In this document: positions 41,622 through 54,020 of the stretch, piece by piece
How positions within the stretch are numbered: the stretch's first letter is position 1
Layout of the letters: each line of letters starts with the position of its first letter
Translations under genes and position numbers: made by a program
NCBI RefSeq assembly: GCF_000247695.1
Contig: NW_004624748.1
Coordinates: 8,246,986-8,310,985, forward strand
Source of the DNA: Heterocephalus glaber
Taxonomy: Eukaryota > Chordata > Mammalia > Rodentia > Bathyergidae
DNA length: 64,000 nt
Direction: 5' to 3'
The notes under the pieces: model-generated
What the model was told of the DNA's origin: nothing
Database searches by the model: none
The model's input: the letters and a program-made list of their open reading frames with translations, nothing else

Positions 41622-41992
41622 TGTGTTAGATTTCTATTACTGTGGCAAAATTCCTGATGTAGTTTTCTTTTAAGGAGGAAAGGTTCATTTTGGCTCAGAG
41701 TTCGCAGTCCATGGTCACTTGGACCCATTGCTTTTGGGCCAGTAGCAAGGCAGAACTTCATGGTAGGAGCCTGTGGCAGAGGAAGCTGCTCACCTCACGG
41801 ATGAAAGCAAAGAGAATGGAAGAGGAGGACTGGGGCCTCAATATTCCCTTCAAGGGCACACTCCCAGTAACCTAACTTCCTTCTGTCGGGCCCCACTTCC
41901 TAAAGGTTCTGCCATCTCCTAATGACACCACAGTCCAGAAAAATCCTTTAACACATAGCCTTTGAAGGATGTTTCAAATCCAAACTCTAGCA
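41622..41992 (-). mobile_element. MaLR-type LTR, antisense
   Basis: TTACTGTGGCAAAATTCCTG, TAAGGAGGAAAGGTTCATTTTG, GTCGGGCCCCACTTCC and CACATAGCCTTTGAAGGATG show the same antisense LTR layout as at 13215 and 29229. Confidence 0.6.
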
Positions 41993-42439
41993 CTAGGTTA
42001 GGTGTACTACAGTATCTTCAATTTAGGGTGAGTTTAATCAGATCATAACTTGAGTATGAATTGAGGAACATCTATGTTTAAATAAGGCTACAGACTACAG
42101 AACATTTCCGACTTTGACCACCTGACAGTTTACCCCGACTGTCACCGAGGCAGGTGTTATTTCAACCAGTTGGTTCTTGTTTGCACTAGATACACGTGTA
42201 CATCTGTTTCTTTGTTTTATATGGACTATATTTGCATACTTTTTATTTAGAGTGTTGTATTCACCATTGATGTTTGTTTCTAGTGAAATATAATGATGTT
42301 TGGTTATTTTCTTTTACTAATTTGTGAAAAATAACCTATAATTTTGCGCTACAGTCTATAAAAACTTATCATAAATACATTAGATATAATTTTTATATTT
42401 TTACAGAACTCAGTGATAGTCTTTTACAATAAAAAACAG

Positions 42440-43115
42440 ACATGTTTGGAACACTGAGATTGAGTAGAAAGGAAGTGCCAAAAGATCTGTAAAAGAAAAA
42501 AAATGAAAAAGGGAGAAATGCTAGCATATCAGACAGGAAAAGTCTGTTATGAAATGGAAAGCCCAAAACACCTCCTTATTGTCAACTGTTCATAATACAG
42601 AAATGATAGAAGTTCAAAAAAGAAACGAAACTAAAAAAATTTCAATAGTGGTCAATGATTATAATAATTCTAGGGGTAGTATTGACCAATATCTAACAAG
42701 CTATCCTGTAATCAAAAAGTGAGAAAAAATATTATTATGAAATATTTATGCACTTTCTGGATCAGACAATATGTAACTTGTTTGTTATTTATTCAAAACA
42801 AAGGATCAAAAAGTCATTCACGACTTAGATTAGGTCTGATAGACCAAATAATTGACAAACACAGGATGGCGAAACACCAACTAGGATGTCAATCATTAAT
42901 GTCTTTACCGTTACATTTAGTGGGTAGACATTTTATTGAAATTATACCACCCACAGAAAAAAAGGAAAGGCCAACATGACAGTGTAAAGTGTGTTGTTTA
43001 AAGAAAGACAATAATGCGAAAAGAATTCAGAAAGAGACTGGATACTACAGTCCAGATTGTAATGTTGTATTGAATGTTTTAAAATATACCATACACAGAA
43101 AAATTATTGAATAAT
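42440..43115 (+). pseudogene. piggyBac-family (PGBD-like) transposase relic
   Basis: The C-terminal third of a piggyBac transposase can be followed through three frames. A VPKDL-type segment lies near 42475, GKVCYEME..PKHL near 42541, and a VVNDYNNS...SYPVIKK block near 42651-42718 matches the family's vDYNk..GGVD...YpV region. Next come SHSRLRLGLIDQII near 42815 and GRHFIEIIPPTEKKERPT near 42922. The relic ends in a cysteine-rich tail, KVCC...KKDNNAKRIQKETGYYSPDCNV with its Cys pairs partly lost. Stops and frameshifts abound. The longest open stretch, 42719-42979, contains the middle part. The family normally recognises TTAA targets. Confidence 0.8.
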
Positions 43116-44475
43116 TTTGATAAAATTGTCATCATTCTATTTCCTGTTATAATATCTCATAAAAATTAATGAAAAAAATATGCAACTTTTGGTTATCCTG
43201 TATTTAAATAATTGGACTGGTAAATAGTTAAATATAGAGTAATCCAGCCTATCACATAATGCATAGTGCAGAGAGGCTATCCTGAATGTCGGAATATTTT
43301 TAAAGTACAAATTGTAAAGTAATTCTGCTGATATTCCAGCTTTGTTCACTTGTTCTGACCTGGCTTATGACAAAAAGTCCAGGCTAAGGGAGCTGTCACA
43401 GCTGGACTCCTCCCTCAGTCTTTGTGCTGCAGTCCTATCCACGCACCCCTCAGGAAATGATCTCCAGCACAGTTCCAACTTAGGGCGCAGCTGCCTCCTG
43501 CAAGGCCCTCATCTGGAGATACCTGTGTTCTGTGCCTCACCTGTGAAGGAAGCTCCATCCATTCCCAGGTCAAAGTCTGCTCTCTGCTCTGCCACCAGAC
43601 AAGGGCCAATGACTCGGGGAAGCTTTGGGATGTCAGGAATGCCTCAGATACCAAGCTCCTATGTCAAGGATCCCGGAAAACACACATGTTGCTTTCCAAA
43701 TAGTCTGTCTCTCCCATTCCCTATATGGTGGAATTAGGGTTGATCTTCCCCAACTTCATACCTTTCAAAGTTTCTGTGATAAACAGTGTCACTTTGGTAA
43801 ACAAGGAGAAAATCCCAAAATTTAAAAAAAAAGATATCTTATTAAATTGAGAGATGCAGCAAGAAAACTGGAGCCTTCTTCACAAATCCCCTTTTTTCCT
43901 ATTGTTGTTTTTTTATTTTGACCTTGATCTGCCTTAGCCTTTAAACTGGCCCAGATAAACACTATCAAATTTATCACAAAAATATGTTTTCTTTTGTATT
44001 TCCAGACACTTTATTGGTCAGGACTTTGGTAGGTTTTGTTCTGTTTTCACCAGAAACTTCCATTAGGCCCACTGTGCTGGGAAGCCCTTTGTACAGTGAG
44101 TGCATAGGCCTAAGATAGCGGGGCTTAGATCTGACTTTCTTACCTTCTATGAACAAGTTACCTGAACACTCTGAAACTGAGCCTCTCTTTATTAGTTTGA
44201 TTTTCCCATTAGAAGTGATAGAAGCACAACTGAAATAAATTTTAAGCAAAAAGTCACAGCCTCTTGGAAATATTCATGGGAAATCTGAATAACCAAGTTT
44301 TAGAAACACAGAACTCTATTGCCATTGGACCCAAGCCTGCAAACACCAGAGATGTCTGTGCTGGTTCTTGTCCCCATTTCTATCTGCATGCCAGTTTTAT
44401 CCTCTAGGTTTTTTCTAGGTAGTATGTTTTCTGTCTTTAGTTACCAGGAAGAGAATTAAAATCCTGGTGTCCTAA
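43116..44475. other. Intergenic, nothing firmly recognised
   Basis: It includes a GC-richer patch (43340-43740) with open frames on both strands (131 and 79 codons). No motif or family could be recognised in either. Confidence 0.4.
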
Positions 44476-44790
44476 ATACTTTGTGCTGGAATAACATAAT
44501 ACCTGAGACTGGCTCATCTGGGAGGCTGGAAGTGCAGGGTTGAGGGGCTAGATCTAGTGAGAGCCTGTTTTGATCATCACATAATGGGAGGCATCCAATG
44601 GGAAAGTGTACAGGAGAGGGAGAAAAACAGGTTGCTGAACTTATCCTTTTAAAGAAACCACATGGCGTTATTATTACTGAGAGCAAAGCCTGCATGGCCT
44701 AATCATCTGTAAAGGCCCTACGGATGGAATTAAGTTTCCAGCACATGAACTCTGAGAGAATCATTCAAACTCTGGCATTGAGGAAGAGAC
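44476..44790 (-). mobile_element. MaLR-type LTR, antisense
   Basis: GCTGGAATAACATAATACCTGAG, CTTTTAAAGAAACCACATGG and AAAGGCCCTACGGATGGAATT show an antisense LTR order; strongly diverged. Confidence 0.45.
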
Positions 44791-46604
44791 TTATTGGTGC
44801 ATTATACAGTGGCTGCTCTTCAATCAATAAGCAATAACCTGGTGGGCAGCATCATTGTAAGAACCACAGAAGTTTCCTGGTGTATGAGGCAGTAGTTCCC
44901 AGAAGCATGTGCGGTTGGGTGGGCAATCTCCTAGGTATCCACTATAAACCTCTTTCTTACCTAGTTATGGTAACAGTGTTTGAGCTAATGAATGTAGTTT
45001 GTTAGTACTTCTAACAAAGTACTTGTTAGGACTTCTCTCCAGTTCCTACTACATTCGAGGTACTGTTACCAGAAAACTAGCAGAGAACAAAATAAACAGA
45101 GCCAGTCTAACAGAGAACAATTCAAGTGCAACACCTGGCCCATAGTTGCTGTACAGCAAACACTGGCTTGTGGGTGAACCTGGAAAGTAAGAAGAGTAGT
45201 TTTGAATGGAACCCTGCTCTGCTCATGTCCCTGTGCTCAAGGAGTGCCAGTTTCTAAGATAATGCCCTGCCTCTCTGGACTCCCCAGGCCCCAGACTTGA
45301 CTGGCATGAATGTCTGCTAGCCAACTTCCCATGGAAGATGGAAAAGCACAGGTGACTGCTGCCAGAGCTTTCAGACTCACCTGGGAAGAACTGAGCAGTT
45401 CTGGGGTACAGCTAATTGGTGGGGACATGGTCTCTGGGAAGTCCCCAGCTGTGGCCAAAGGCACTGAAACTGCAGTCAAATATCTTGTCTGCTTGCTCCT
45501 CAAGAACCGACATTCAATGGAATCAAGTTTACTCAAGGCCAGCCCTGAAGAAGATAGAAGGGTAGCTCTATCTGTAGGGCTATTTTTATGGGAAGAAGGA
45601 GAGGCAGTGGCAGTGGGGTAGGTCTTCCTCTAAGACCTGTGCCTTATCACAGCGGCTTTTGACCTCCTGTGGGTAGTTATAAGGAATAGTGTCACAAAGT
45701 CCATAAGAGTTCTGGGAATCTTAAAACAGGTTTCAAGTGAGACCTAGCCTTGGAGTTTAAACTGTTCAGGTGAGACCACTCATGGTTTCCAATGTTGGGT
45801 AAAAGGAGATGTAAATAATTAGGAAGGAAAGTAAATGTAATCCTATTAAAGCTATCCAGAAGGGGCTGCCCTGTTACACAATGAGCTGAATTGCTGGATG
45901 GGCCAGTGCATGCCTGCCCTGTGGAGATCCCCACTGTGCTCCCGCCTGTCGCCCTCCCTCCCCTTGGTGGTACACATTCCCACCTGCTCCAGTCCATGTA
46001 TGGTGGATAGGAAGCGAGTGTGAAGCACTGGACTTCTGAAACATAAAGAGGAGACACTGAGATTGTGGAGTTTGGCTGAGAGGCAGTGCCTCAATTCAGA
46101 ATGTCATGGCCCATGTATGGATTTGGTAGATGTAGATCTTAAATGCAGAGGCCCTGACATGGTCCCTGCCATCACTCCTCAGGCTGGTGGTCCTACGCCC
46201 TTGTCTGTTTTATATGGGGTGAGCAAAAAATGGAGGCCACGTGTTAACTACTAATTTTGCTTGAACTGCCCACAACAGCTGCTCTTGTACCAAAGGACAA
46301 GGGATGTGTAGGGGAAATATCACCAGCCCAGATCTAGCCAAGCTATAATCATGGCAGCCACTTCACTCAGGCCTGGTTCCACAGGAGGCAGAAGTGGGAG
46401 GATCTAATCCTTTGGTTTTTATAACATGGACCAAGGAACTAAGGCAACCTCAGCAAGTAGGAGTCCCAAATCCACACTGCCATCTGCACCCCAACTTCAT
46501 TACGGTGACTTTACTTCTGCTGTGTGTTCAGTGGTTTCAGGTTTTAGTTTTGGAGAAATGTATTATTCTGAGATAATATGTGTGATACATATTTTATTCA
46601 CACA
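44791..46604. other. Intergenic, nothing recognised
   Basis: Relatively GC-balanced sequence with several 60-120-codon frames on both strands and no supporting features. Confidence 0.45.
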
Positions 46605-46937
46605 CACAAGAGAGCAGTCCCAGTCCCTCCTATCCATGAGGGTCCGTTACAGGACCCCGGTGGATGCCTGAGGCTGTGGATAGTACTGAACTTTATATAT
46701 ACTGTGCCTTTTCCTACATATACACATGTATGGCAAGTTTTTATTTAAAAATTAGTCGCAGTAAGAGACTGACAATAACAATAAATTAATGTTATCAATA
46801 CACTGTAATGACAGTTCTGTGAATATGGTCTCTCTCTCAAAAGAGTCAAGACAAATACTAGTATTTTTGGATGAGATGGACCACGGGTAACTGAAAGCAT
46901 AAGTGAACCCTTGGAAAAGAGGGGACTACTGTACTAT
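46605..46937. mobile_element. Tigger-type MITE (MER44-like)
   Basis: It runs from CAGTCCCTCCTATCCATGAG through GACCCCGGTGGATGCCTGAGG and ATATGGTCTCTCTCTC to ACCACGGGTAACTGAAAGC and GGGGACTACTGTA. The ends form a rough inverted pair. Confidence 0.8.
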
Positions 46938-47204
46938 ACGTCTGTATTAATTCTGATAGCTGTGTATATTCACTCTCTGGGTTTTATATATTTACATATA
47001 CACATTATTTATAGGCACATACATATTCACAATATATGATCGCTATAATCTGTTTCAACACTGACACCTTAGGAATTTTTTGTGTGTGAGCCTTTGTATC
47101 AGACGGGTAAGTCAATCAGAAGATGATTTATACAAATTCAAAGTTTTAATGGCTGTTAATAAAAGGAAAGAGTTTGCACTGTATACATTCTGTTTTTATG
47201 GTAC

Positions 47205-49517
47205 TGTCAGCCAGGCATGCACATTTTATTGCACATATACACAGTGTACAAAGATCTTGAAGACACCTTAGTCATACAAGAACTGCATTTATAAGAAAAA
47301 AAAAGCCATTTTAGGAAATACTGAAGCTATTTGTATTATACAGCCAACTTCCAGAAAATACTGAAAATTAATATCAAAAGAAATATTTTAATTTTGAAAA
47401 AAAATCTCTGAAAACAATGATTACAGAGCTTTGTGTTGCCATTTATACATGTAAAAAAATATTTCAGGATCCTGCACTCTGAATGCCCACGGAGGTGCAG
47501 CAGTCTAAATTCTTATTTATATAATCAACCTCTGAATGTTAAATTGTGTACTTTGTCCAAAATGCCTTTCATCTTTGCATCATTATGCTATCTGAAAACA
47601 CAGGTATTTGTGCAGTACAGGAAATATTAAAATATATTTTAAGTTAGGTTAAAGTGCACAGTACATTTGATAGAAAATAAATGCTAGCTGCCAATCTAAA
47701 CATCCACGATCCAGAGCCCCTGTCTTCCCTAGAGCCGAGGCAGCCCTGGCATCCCTTGACATAGGTCTGTATTCTCTGCACACTGTCCTGATGTCTTCCA
47801 GGTTTTCCTTTATATTTGGAAACCATGCCTACTGCTGTTCTAGAAACTTCTAATGGCTTTTCACAGAAATGAAAGTGCAGTCATCATTCACAGGACTCTG
47901 AAGACTAATTATTGGGCTAAGCATAATTGTGACATGAACGCACACGTGTCTAACTGCCCGACAGAGGTTGTCCTGTCCTGTGACGCCTTCTGTGACTCTC
48001 AGACTACTTTGAAGGGCTCCTTTCCTCATCCGGCTGCTCTCCAGTCCTGCCTTCCGTGCGCCTGCCTCCCCACGGGTTGCTCAGCCTCACACACTCCACT
48101 CACTGAGCCTTCGTGGCCTGCCTTGGGGTTGCACGGAGCTGCTGCCGGCTCACCGATGACTCACTCGCGCTCCTGAAGTTTAACACCAGAGACTGAATCT
48201 TGCATGGTTTTACCAACTACTTTGAAGACCACCAACTCAACTAAAGTATAATAAAACAAGCACCCCTACATCTCAGAATCATTTCCTCTTTTAAAACTGG
48301 CAGTTGTTAGAAGTGCTGGTTTCCTGCTCCAAGTTCTCTGTGGCCAAAATAATTTTTGATCATTCAGTTGAAGCTGCCTCTAAAAAACTTTTTGGTTTGA
48401 CAATAATCTTTCAATCATCTCCACTTTCTTATACTATTTCCTCATTATCTACCTTTGGTGCTAGACTCTCTTTAGTTGTCCAAGTTACAGTGCAAATTTA
48501 TACTTCAAGACACACAATGCTAACACTTATTACTTCTTTGTGTTAAAATGTGAATGCTTTGTGCATAGCAAAAGAAGTATGAATCCAAAAAATAACTGTT
48601 CACATTTTATCTTCAAGTTTAATGTCTTTTTTTTTCCATCACAGCTATTTACAAATAACTTTGGGGTGCTCTCTTGACTTTAGTCAGTTCATTATATTGG
48701 GGGACAATCAGGCTGCTGGAATGTAGGAAACTGGATGGAATGCAGAAATATAAATAAGACCAATGTTCCACAAACCAAAGTGTAAATAATGCCTCCCCAG
48801 AAAACAGTTCTTTGTCATAGAAGCACCTGTTTTTTGCTTTTTTTTCTGAATCATATACACCAGGAAACATGATTACTGAGACCCAGAACTACCGGACACC
48901 AAAGAGGATAGAAAATAACTCAATATTTATAATAAAATAAAGTGTTTAACCACAAAAAAGCAGTAATAAAATAGTTTCCTAATTTACAATTTGCATCCAA
49001 AGGATGAATAACAACTCACTAATAAATAATATTTATATAAATATTTTGTATGTCGAAAATAGTTTTTTAAAAGGCAATGGTCTCTTAACTTATTGAAAAT
49101 TTTGGTGGTGAAAAACCTGATTTTATCCCCCTCCCCCCCCACTAAATCCATAATGAGTTTGGTTTTAATAAAACAGATGCATCTTGCTGCAAAACAGTTG
49201 TGCTTGGCATTTTGGTAATGGCAGTCGGTGAGTGTGGAAGGGATGATGGAGGTTGAAAAGGCAATGATATGCTACTTAATTCTCCACCAGCTCCCTCACT
49301 GGCTTCAAGGGAAATATCTGTCAAGTCTTATTAAAGTTGGAGATCAGCTCTGAAAGGTGAGAGGTGCTAACTTAGCCTGGAAACCTCAACAATGCAACTA
49401 GAGTTGGGGAACTGACAGGCAGTAAGTAGGGGAGAGGGTGGAACAGGTCACAGGAGCAGAGTCCAGCATCCCTGATGGGAGAAGAGTCTGAGCTGACCCA
49501 GGGGAGCAGGCTTGGTC
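47205..49517 (-). other. LRCH1: LRCH1 3' UTR
   Basis: It continues from the stop codon at 49518 without a splice need. A poly(A) signal on the - strand (CAATAAAATG, plus strand CATTTTATTG at 47222-47231) would place cleavage near 47205. The stretch is almost free of recognised transposons, in contrast to both flanks, as expected for a constrained UTR. Other - strand AATAAA words exist, so the end is provisional. A poly(C) run lies at 49126-49140. Confidence 0.5.
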
Positions 49518-49628
49518 TCATGTGAACAAAGTCTTCGTGACAGTGACGTCAAGTAATGCTTGGACAGTAATGCCCACTTTGACCAAGCCTTTTTCTTCAA
49601 GGATGTGATGGGGTAGACACAGTTTTTC
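49518..49628 (-). CDS. LRCH1: Last coding exon of LRCH1 (CH-domain protein C-terminus)
   Basis: On the - strand a strong acceptor (TTCCTTTCAG at 49629-49638) opens 36 codons, EKLCLPHHILEEKG...TLFT, then TGA. The KLCLPHHILEEKGLVKV segment and the VQALLDV stretch match the end of the calponin-homology region of LRCH proteins, which have N-terminal leucine-rich repeats and a C-terminal CH domain. LRCH1 restrains DOCK8-driven Cdc42 activation in lymphocytes. The tail-to-tail position 14 kb after ESD matches human 13q14 order. The preceding exons, with the body of the CH domain, were not found and are presumably beyond 64000. Confidence 0.78.
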   Translation of the reverse strand, partial: EKLCLPHHILEEKGLVKVGITVQALLDVTVTKTLFT

Positions 49629-50488
49629 CTGAAAGGAAGAAAAACAAAACATCGATTTTTAGACAGTCAGACTCCAATTGTAAAACCCTGCTATTCATTG
49701 ACAGGAATTAAGCTGTGCACTGCTGGGTGCCTGTTTGATCCCTGGGGTAGATCCTCCTTCCCTTGTTAACCCACCGCAAAGACCTCTGTGTCTGCACATG
49801 TGATAGTTGTTCCAGAAAGGCCCCTAACCTCCCTGAAATGTGCAATAAATTTAAATGTTTAAGAAACCTTTGTGCTAAATAACAAACCTACATAGAGTCA
49901 GTTGGAAACCAAGAATATAGTAGCTTCTGTTCTTATAAACTAACATTGCAAATAGCCTCTCATACATTGAACTCAAATAATCATTTCTAAAGACGACACA
50001 CCATTCTATTGCCCATTAACCCTGGTTTAAGTCATTTTATGTCCTGTGTCTCTGGAATGCAGGTATGCTGGGGGGCTGGCAGCCTTTCTTCATAGTTGAG
50101 GAACAGCCTTATACATCAGTCACATTAACCACAGCTCTCTATGGCCTCTGTTTTAAGCCTCTTTTAAAAAACTGCCAAAGACACAAATGTCTTACTACTT
50201 TCTTGTGTTGGGCCTTTGCACTCTTGGGAAATGTCCAGCATATACTACTCAAGGGGAGTAAGCAACATGAGTCACTTCTGGTGTGTAGAGCCTTTCATGC
50301 TCCACAAAGCAGTTTACAAAATAACATGATGGAATAATTTGGCATATTTGTCACTTGGCCCTAGTCCGACATCACATAATGGAATCTCCTTCCAAGGTAT
50401 GTCTCGTTGGCCAGGAAAAGGCCCCATAGTTTATGTTCTCTCCTATCCACTCGTGTGTTCTCCATAGCCCAGTGGTCACTGTTTTCTT
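49629..50488. other. LRCH1 terminal intron, 3' end: nothing recognised
   Basis: No repeat seen. The frame 50065-50337 has no family features. Confidence 0.5.
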
Positions 50489-51005
50489 TTCCTTTTTAGA
50501 TTGACAAATATAAATTTGGTATATTTACAGTAAAGCATGATGTTTTGATATAAGTATCTATAGTGGAATAACTAAACCAGGTTAATTAACAAATGCATTA
50601 CCTCACATAGTTTTTATTTTTCCAGTGTTGAGGGATAGAGAACCTAAGCCTTGAGCATGCTAGGCAAGTGCTCTACCACTGAGCTATACCCTTAGCCCAG
50701 CAATATTCCAGTATACATTAACTATAGCCATCATTTTGTACAAGGGATCTCTAGGGATTATTCTTCCTATCCAACCAAAATTTCATGTTTTCACCACCAT
50801 CTCAAGCCCTTCTCCCTACTCCCTGGTAACCTCCATTCTACTCTCAACTTCTAAAACTTCAGCCTTTTTAGATTCACCATGTAAATGAGATCATGGAATA
50901 ATCTTTCTTTGCTTGGCTTATTTTGACATAAGATAATGTCCTCTAGGTTTATCCACAGTGTGACAAGTGACAGGAATTCATTTTTCTTTAAGACTGAATG
51001 GTACT
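50489..51005 (-). mobile_element. Old L1 3' UTR, antisense, split by a SINE
   Basis: AACTATAGCCATCATTTTGTAC, GGTAACCTCCATTCTACTC, GATTCACCATGTAAATGAGATC and TAATGTCCTCTAGGTTTATCC are antisense landmarks of L1MB/L1MC 3' UTRs. The SINE at 50620-50700 interrupts it. Confidence 0.82.
50620..50702 (-). mobile_element. ID-type SINE, antisense
   Basis: AGTGTTGAGGGATAGAGAACC and CTCTACCACTGAGCTATACCC mark an older antisense tRNA-type SINE. Confidence 0.75.
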
Positions 51006-51660
51006 GCCTTCCAGGAGGGTTTCAGGGGGATCTACATCAGCACAGGTGTCTGTCTGGCATGAAGCCAAGTGTTCTGCACGGACCTGCCTTCTTCCAAAGG
51101 ACCCTCCTGCTGCCGCTTCAGTGCCAGACTCTCCACAAAGCAGCACAGACATACACATTCTGGACATAAGAAGCTCTTCAAAGGCATGCCTGGCATCTCC
51201 AATCACTTTTAACACCGTCTCCCAATGTCAGTGGATTCTGCATGTTCTCACCATCCTCCTAGCCCTAGGCTTCCCTAATTTGTGTTAAATACTGAGAATC
51301 TCAGACTTGGACCCCAAGCCTTAAGAAGTGGCCACCTGTCAACATAAGACAACTGATTCTTTAAAGAACAATCTAAACCAAGATTTCATGTAGCTATGGT
51401 GTATCAAAATAGGATGATCTTGTTAGTGGCTTATCAGGCAAGGATACAGTTTATGCCGCTTGCCAATTCCGTGGCCAAATATCAACATGAGAAAGGATGG
51501 AGGTTTTATGAGTGGGAAGCATGAGCATGGGATGGAGGCTGACTCTTCTTTGTGGCACAGTGAGTGTCCATGTTTTCCTGCTGCTCTCTGCCACAGGCTT
51601 GGGAAATCACCTGGCGCTGTCATTTCTTTGCTAAGACTGGTTGCACAGAGGCAGACACAT
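51006..51660. other. LRCH1 intron, nothing recognised
   Basis: Frames on both strands (for example 50988-51215) are unsupported. Confidence 0.45.
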
Positions 51661-51772
51661 GTCTTCCTCTTTTTTTTTTTTTTTGGTACTGGGGATTGAA
51701 CGCGGGTTCTTGTGCTTGCACAGCAGGCGATGAAAGCACTGAGATAAATCCCTGGCCCATGTCTTCCTCACT
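51660..51772 (-). mobile_element. ID-type SINE, antisense, with target duplication
   Basis: Poly(T), TGGTACTGGGGATTGAACGC, CACTGAGATAAATCCCTGG. CATGTCTTCCTC flanks both sides. Confidence 0.93.
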
Positions 51773-52014
51773 CTTATGGCTTTCATAGTACCCAAGGCAA
51801 TATCCAGGTTGGTAGCAAATTATAAATGGCTACTAAGTACAATTAAATTCCTACTGCCAGCTATCATTTGGGAAAAAAGTCTTCACTTCATACCACAGGC
51901 TACAATCAATTGAAAATTAAAGAGTTAGTTGTAAAAGAAAAAAAACCCCAACACATTCCTCCCAATAATGGTGAATAAAGGCAAGTCGATAAAGATTTTC
52001 TGAGCTAAGAAAAA

Positions 52015-52015
52015 T

Positions 52016-52049
<34 letters not shown>

Positions 52050-52062
52050 TACATATACATAA
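52015..52062. repeat. (TA)n(CA)n microsatellite
   Basis: TA repeats pass directly into CA repeats and then CATACATATACAT. Confidence 0.95.
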
Positions 52063-52677
52063 AAGCACTGATTGTCTAAAAATTTAAAGGTTCCATGTAT
52101 CCAAAAATCCAAAATGAAAAAAATAACAAGCTATAAAAGTATTTGCATCAAATTACAAAGGGCTTTATATGACACACAAACTCAACAAATCTGTAAGTGA
52201 TCAGACACTGAGAGGAACATGAATAGAAATTTTAAAATGAAGTTATTTGCAGAAAGCAATAGAATATGACATTCTGCTTCCCAAACACAGTGTTACCTTA
52301 TGTTTAGTCTGAAATAGGCCTGAATTCTAGGACTCAGAATTCCCTGGAGCTCAATCTGTGTTGAGCATGGCTGGTGGGATAAGAGAGTAGCCTGACTCCT
52401 CCAGTTAGGGACCGGCCCGGTCTCACAGATGAGCACTGGTTCTACAGCTAGTTGTCGTGGAAGGGTGGATTGGGGCTCCAGAGGGGCAGGACTGGGAAGA
52501 GCCTACTACCAACAGGACATTGGACACTTCCCAGACTGAGGTAGGTTAGGGTCACCCTCTCCAAAGCCAGTGTTTTCCCAACCAGTATTTCTCACCTTCC
52601 TGACCCCTGTACTCCTAAAGGAGGAACCGAGGTACAGGATGCTCCCTTCCCTTCTCCAGCTGGTCAGGAGGAGCACA

Positions 52678-52965
52678 GATGCTCCTCAGCTTATGATGGG
52701 GTAACATCCTGATCAACTCCTTTAGGCCCAAAATACACCTAGCCTACCACACACCATAGCTCAGCTAGCCCACCTAAAACATTCCCAGAACACTTACTTT
52801 GGCCTACAGCTGGGTAAAATCATCTAACACAAATCTTATTTTAAAACAGTGTTGAATAGCTCATAAAATTTATTGAATAATGAAAGTGAAAAACTTGCAC
52901 AATCTTAAAAGTTGAGAAAATTTTTCAGCTTAACCATTGCAAGTTGGGGACTATATGTAAATAAA
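52678..52965. mobile_element. Tigger-type MITE
   Basis: GCTCCTCAGCTTATGATGGGGTAAC, AATACACCTAGCCTACC, GAACACTTACTTTGGCCTAC and CATTGCAAGTTGGGGACTATA match a Tigger-derived element, with inverted ends. Confidence 0.82.
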
Positions 52966-53545
52966 AAGGAACAAAAAGGTTCCCTCACATCCTTCCTGTC
53001 TTTCTCTTTTCATTCAGATCCCCCAAAGGGACCCAGAGGTGGCCTGGAAATACTCTGATGAGGTGGAGGTACTTAAGTAGACTAGTATAAAAGAACAGAA
53101 ACCTTATTTTAAAAACATGGCAGTTCTGACTACTCTGTCACAGGTCTGTGATGAAGACTGAGTACATGCTGGAAGGATGAACAGGGGTATCTGCAGGGCT
53201 GGGGAGTAAGGGACCCGAGGAGTGGTCAAGACCATTTTCCATCACACTAGTCTTGCCATTCCTTCTCCCCCAGTGCATCTCCCTGAAGTGAGCTCAGAGG
53301 CTGGACTAGGGATGGAATTACTGTAGATTTATTGCACGATGAGGAATGACACCGAAGAGAAGGGACTTTGAAGGTTGAGGCAGGTGAGGTGGACCCACTA
53401 GAAGACTTGTTGTACATAATGAACTTCAAGCAGAGATAGCTGTCCATGTACACTGACTTTACATGGACTTAAACTGTACTCTTACAGGAGTCTAGAGATT
53501 TTGTTGAGAATGCAGCAGCAGGCACCTAGTATACACATGGGCTTC
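52966..53545. other. LRCH1 intron, nothing recognised
   Basis: No transposon or exon-like feature identified. Confidence 0.45.
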
Positions 53546-53549
53546 CACT

Positions 53550-53584
53550 GGTGTGTGTGTGTGTGTGTATTTGTGTGTGTGTGT
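53550..53584. repeat. (TG)n microsatellite, interrupted
   Basis: TG repeats with one TATT interruption. A short repeated phrase (AAAGCACAGAG(C/T)GGAGT) lies just downstream at 53594 and 53631. Confidence 0.95.
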
Positions 53585-53839
53585 AGGGAGTTAAAGCACA
53601 GAGCGGAGTATTTCTTTTGTTGTCTTTTTAAAGCACAGAGTGGAGTCATAAAGTAGCATCCTGCGTAAAAACAACACTTCTGACTCCCTTTGAAGAACTA
53701 ATGCCTTGTGCTATTTCTCCAGGGGTGGAATCAATCAGGTTCACTCACATCCCCTCATGCACCCCTCCTCTGAGCCACAGCAACAAGGTTAGAATAGGGA
53801 GGCAAGCAATAAAGGACTAAATGCTAACTGTGAAAGGTT

Positions 53840-54020
53840 TCTGGGTTATCTCCTGTATGCCTGGCACTAGTGCTACAGATGTGTATTGACTACTTCTTTC
53901 TGAGAATCCTGCAAAGTCGACATGAAGATCTCTACTTCACAGATGAGAAAACTGAGACAGAGAGTGCAAGTGATCTTGCTCATGTATCACAGGTGGGAAG
54001 ACCTGAATCTTACAGCCAGG
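53840..54020 (+). mobile_element. MIR SINE
   Basis: ATCTCTACTTCACAGATGAGAAAACTGAGAC (around 53927-53957) and GTGGGAAGACCTGAATC give the MIR core and tail. Confidence 0.85.

Noticed and set aside
43342..43737. 131-codon + strand frame
   Set aside because: No motif, an overlapping frame on the other strand, and no promoter or splice context. Probably a chance frame in a GC-richer patch.
50988..51215. Possible upstream LRCH1 exon on the - strand
   Set aside because: The translation shows no CH-domain motif and no good acceptor/donor pair.
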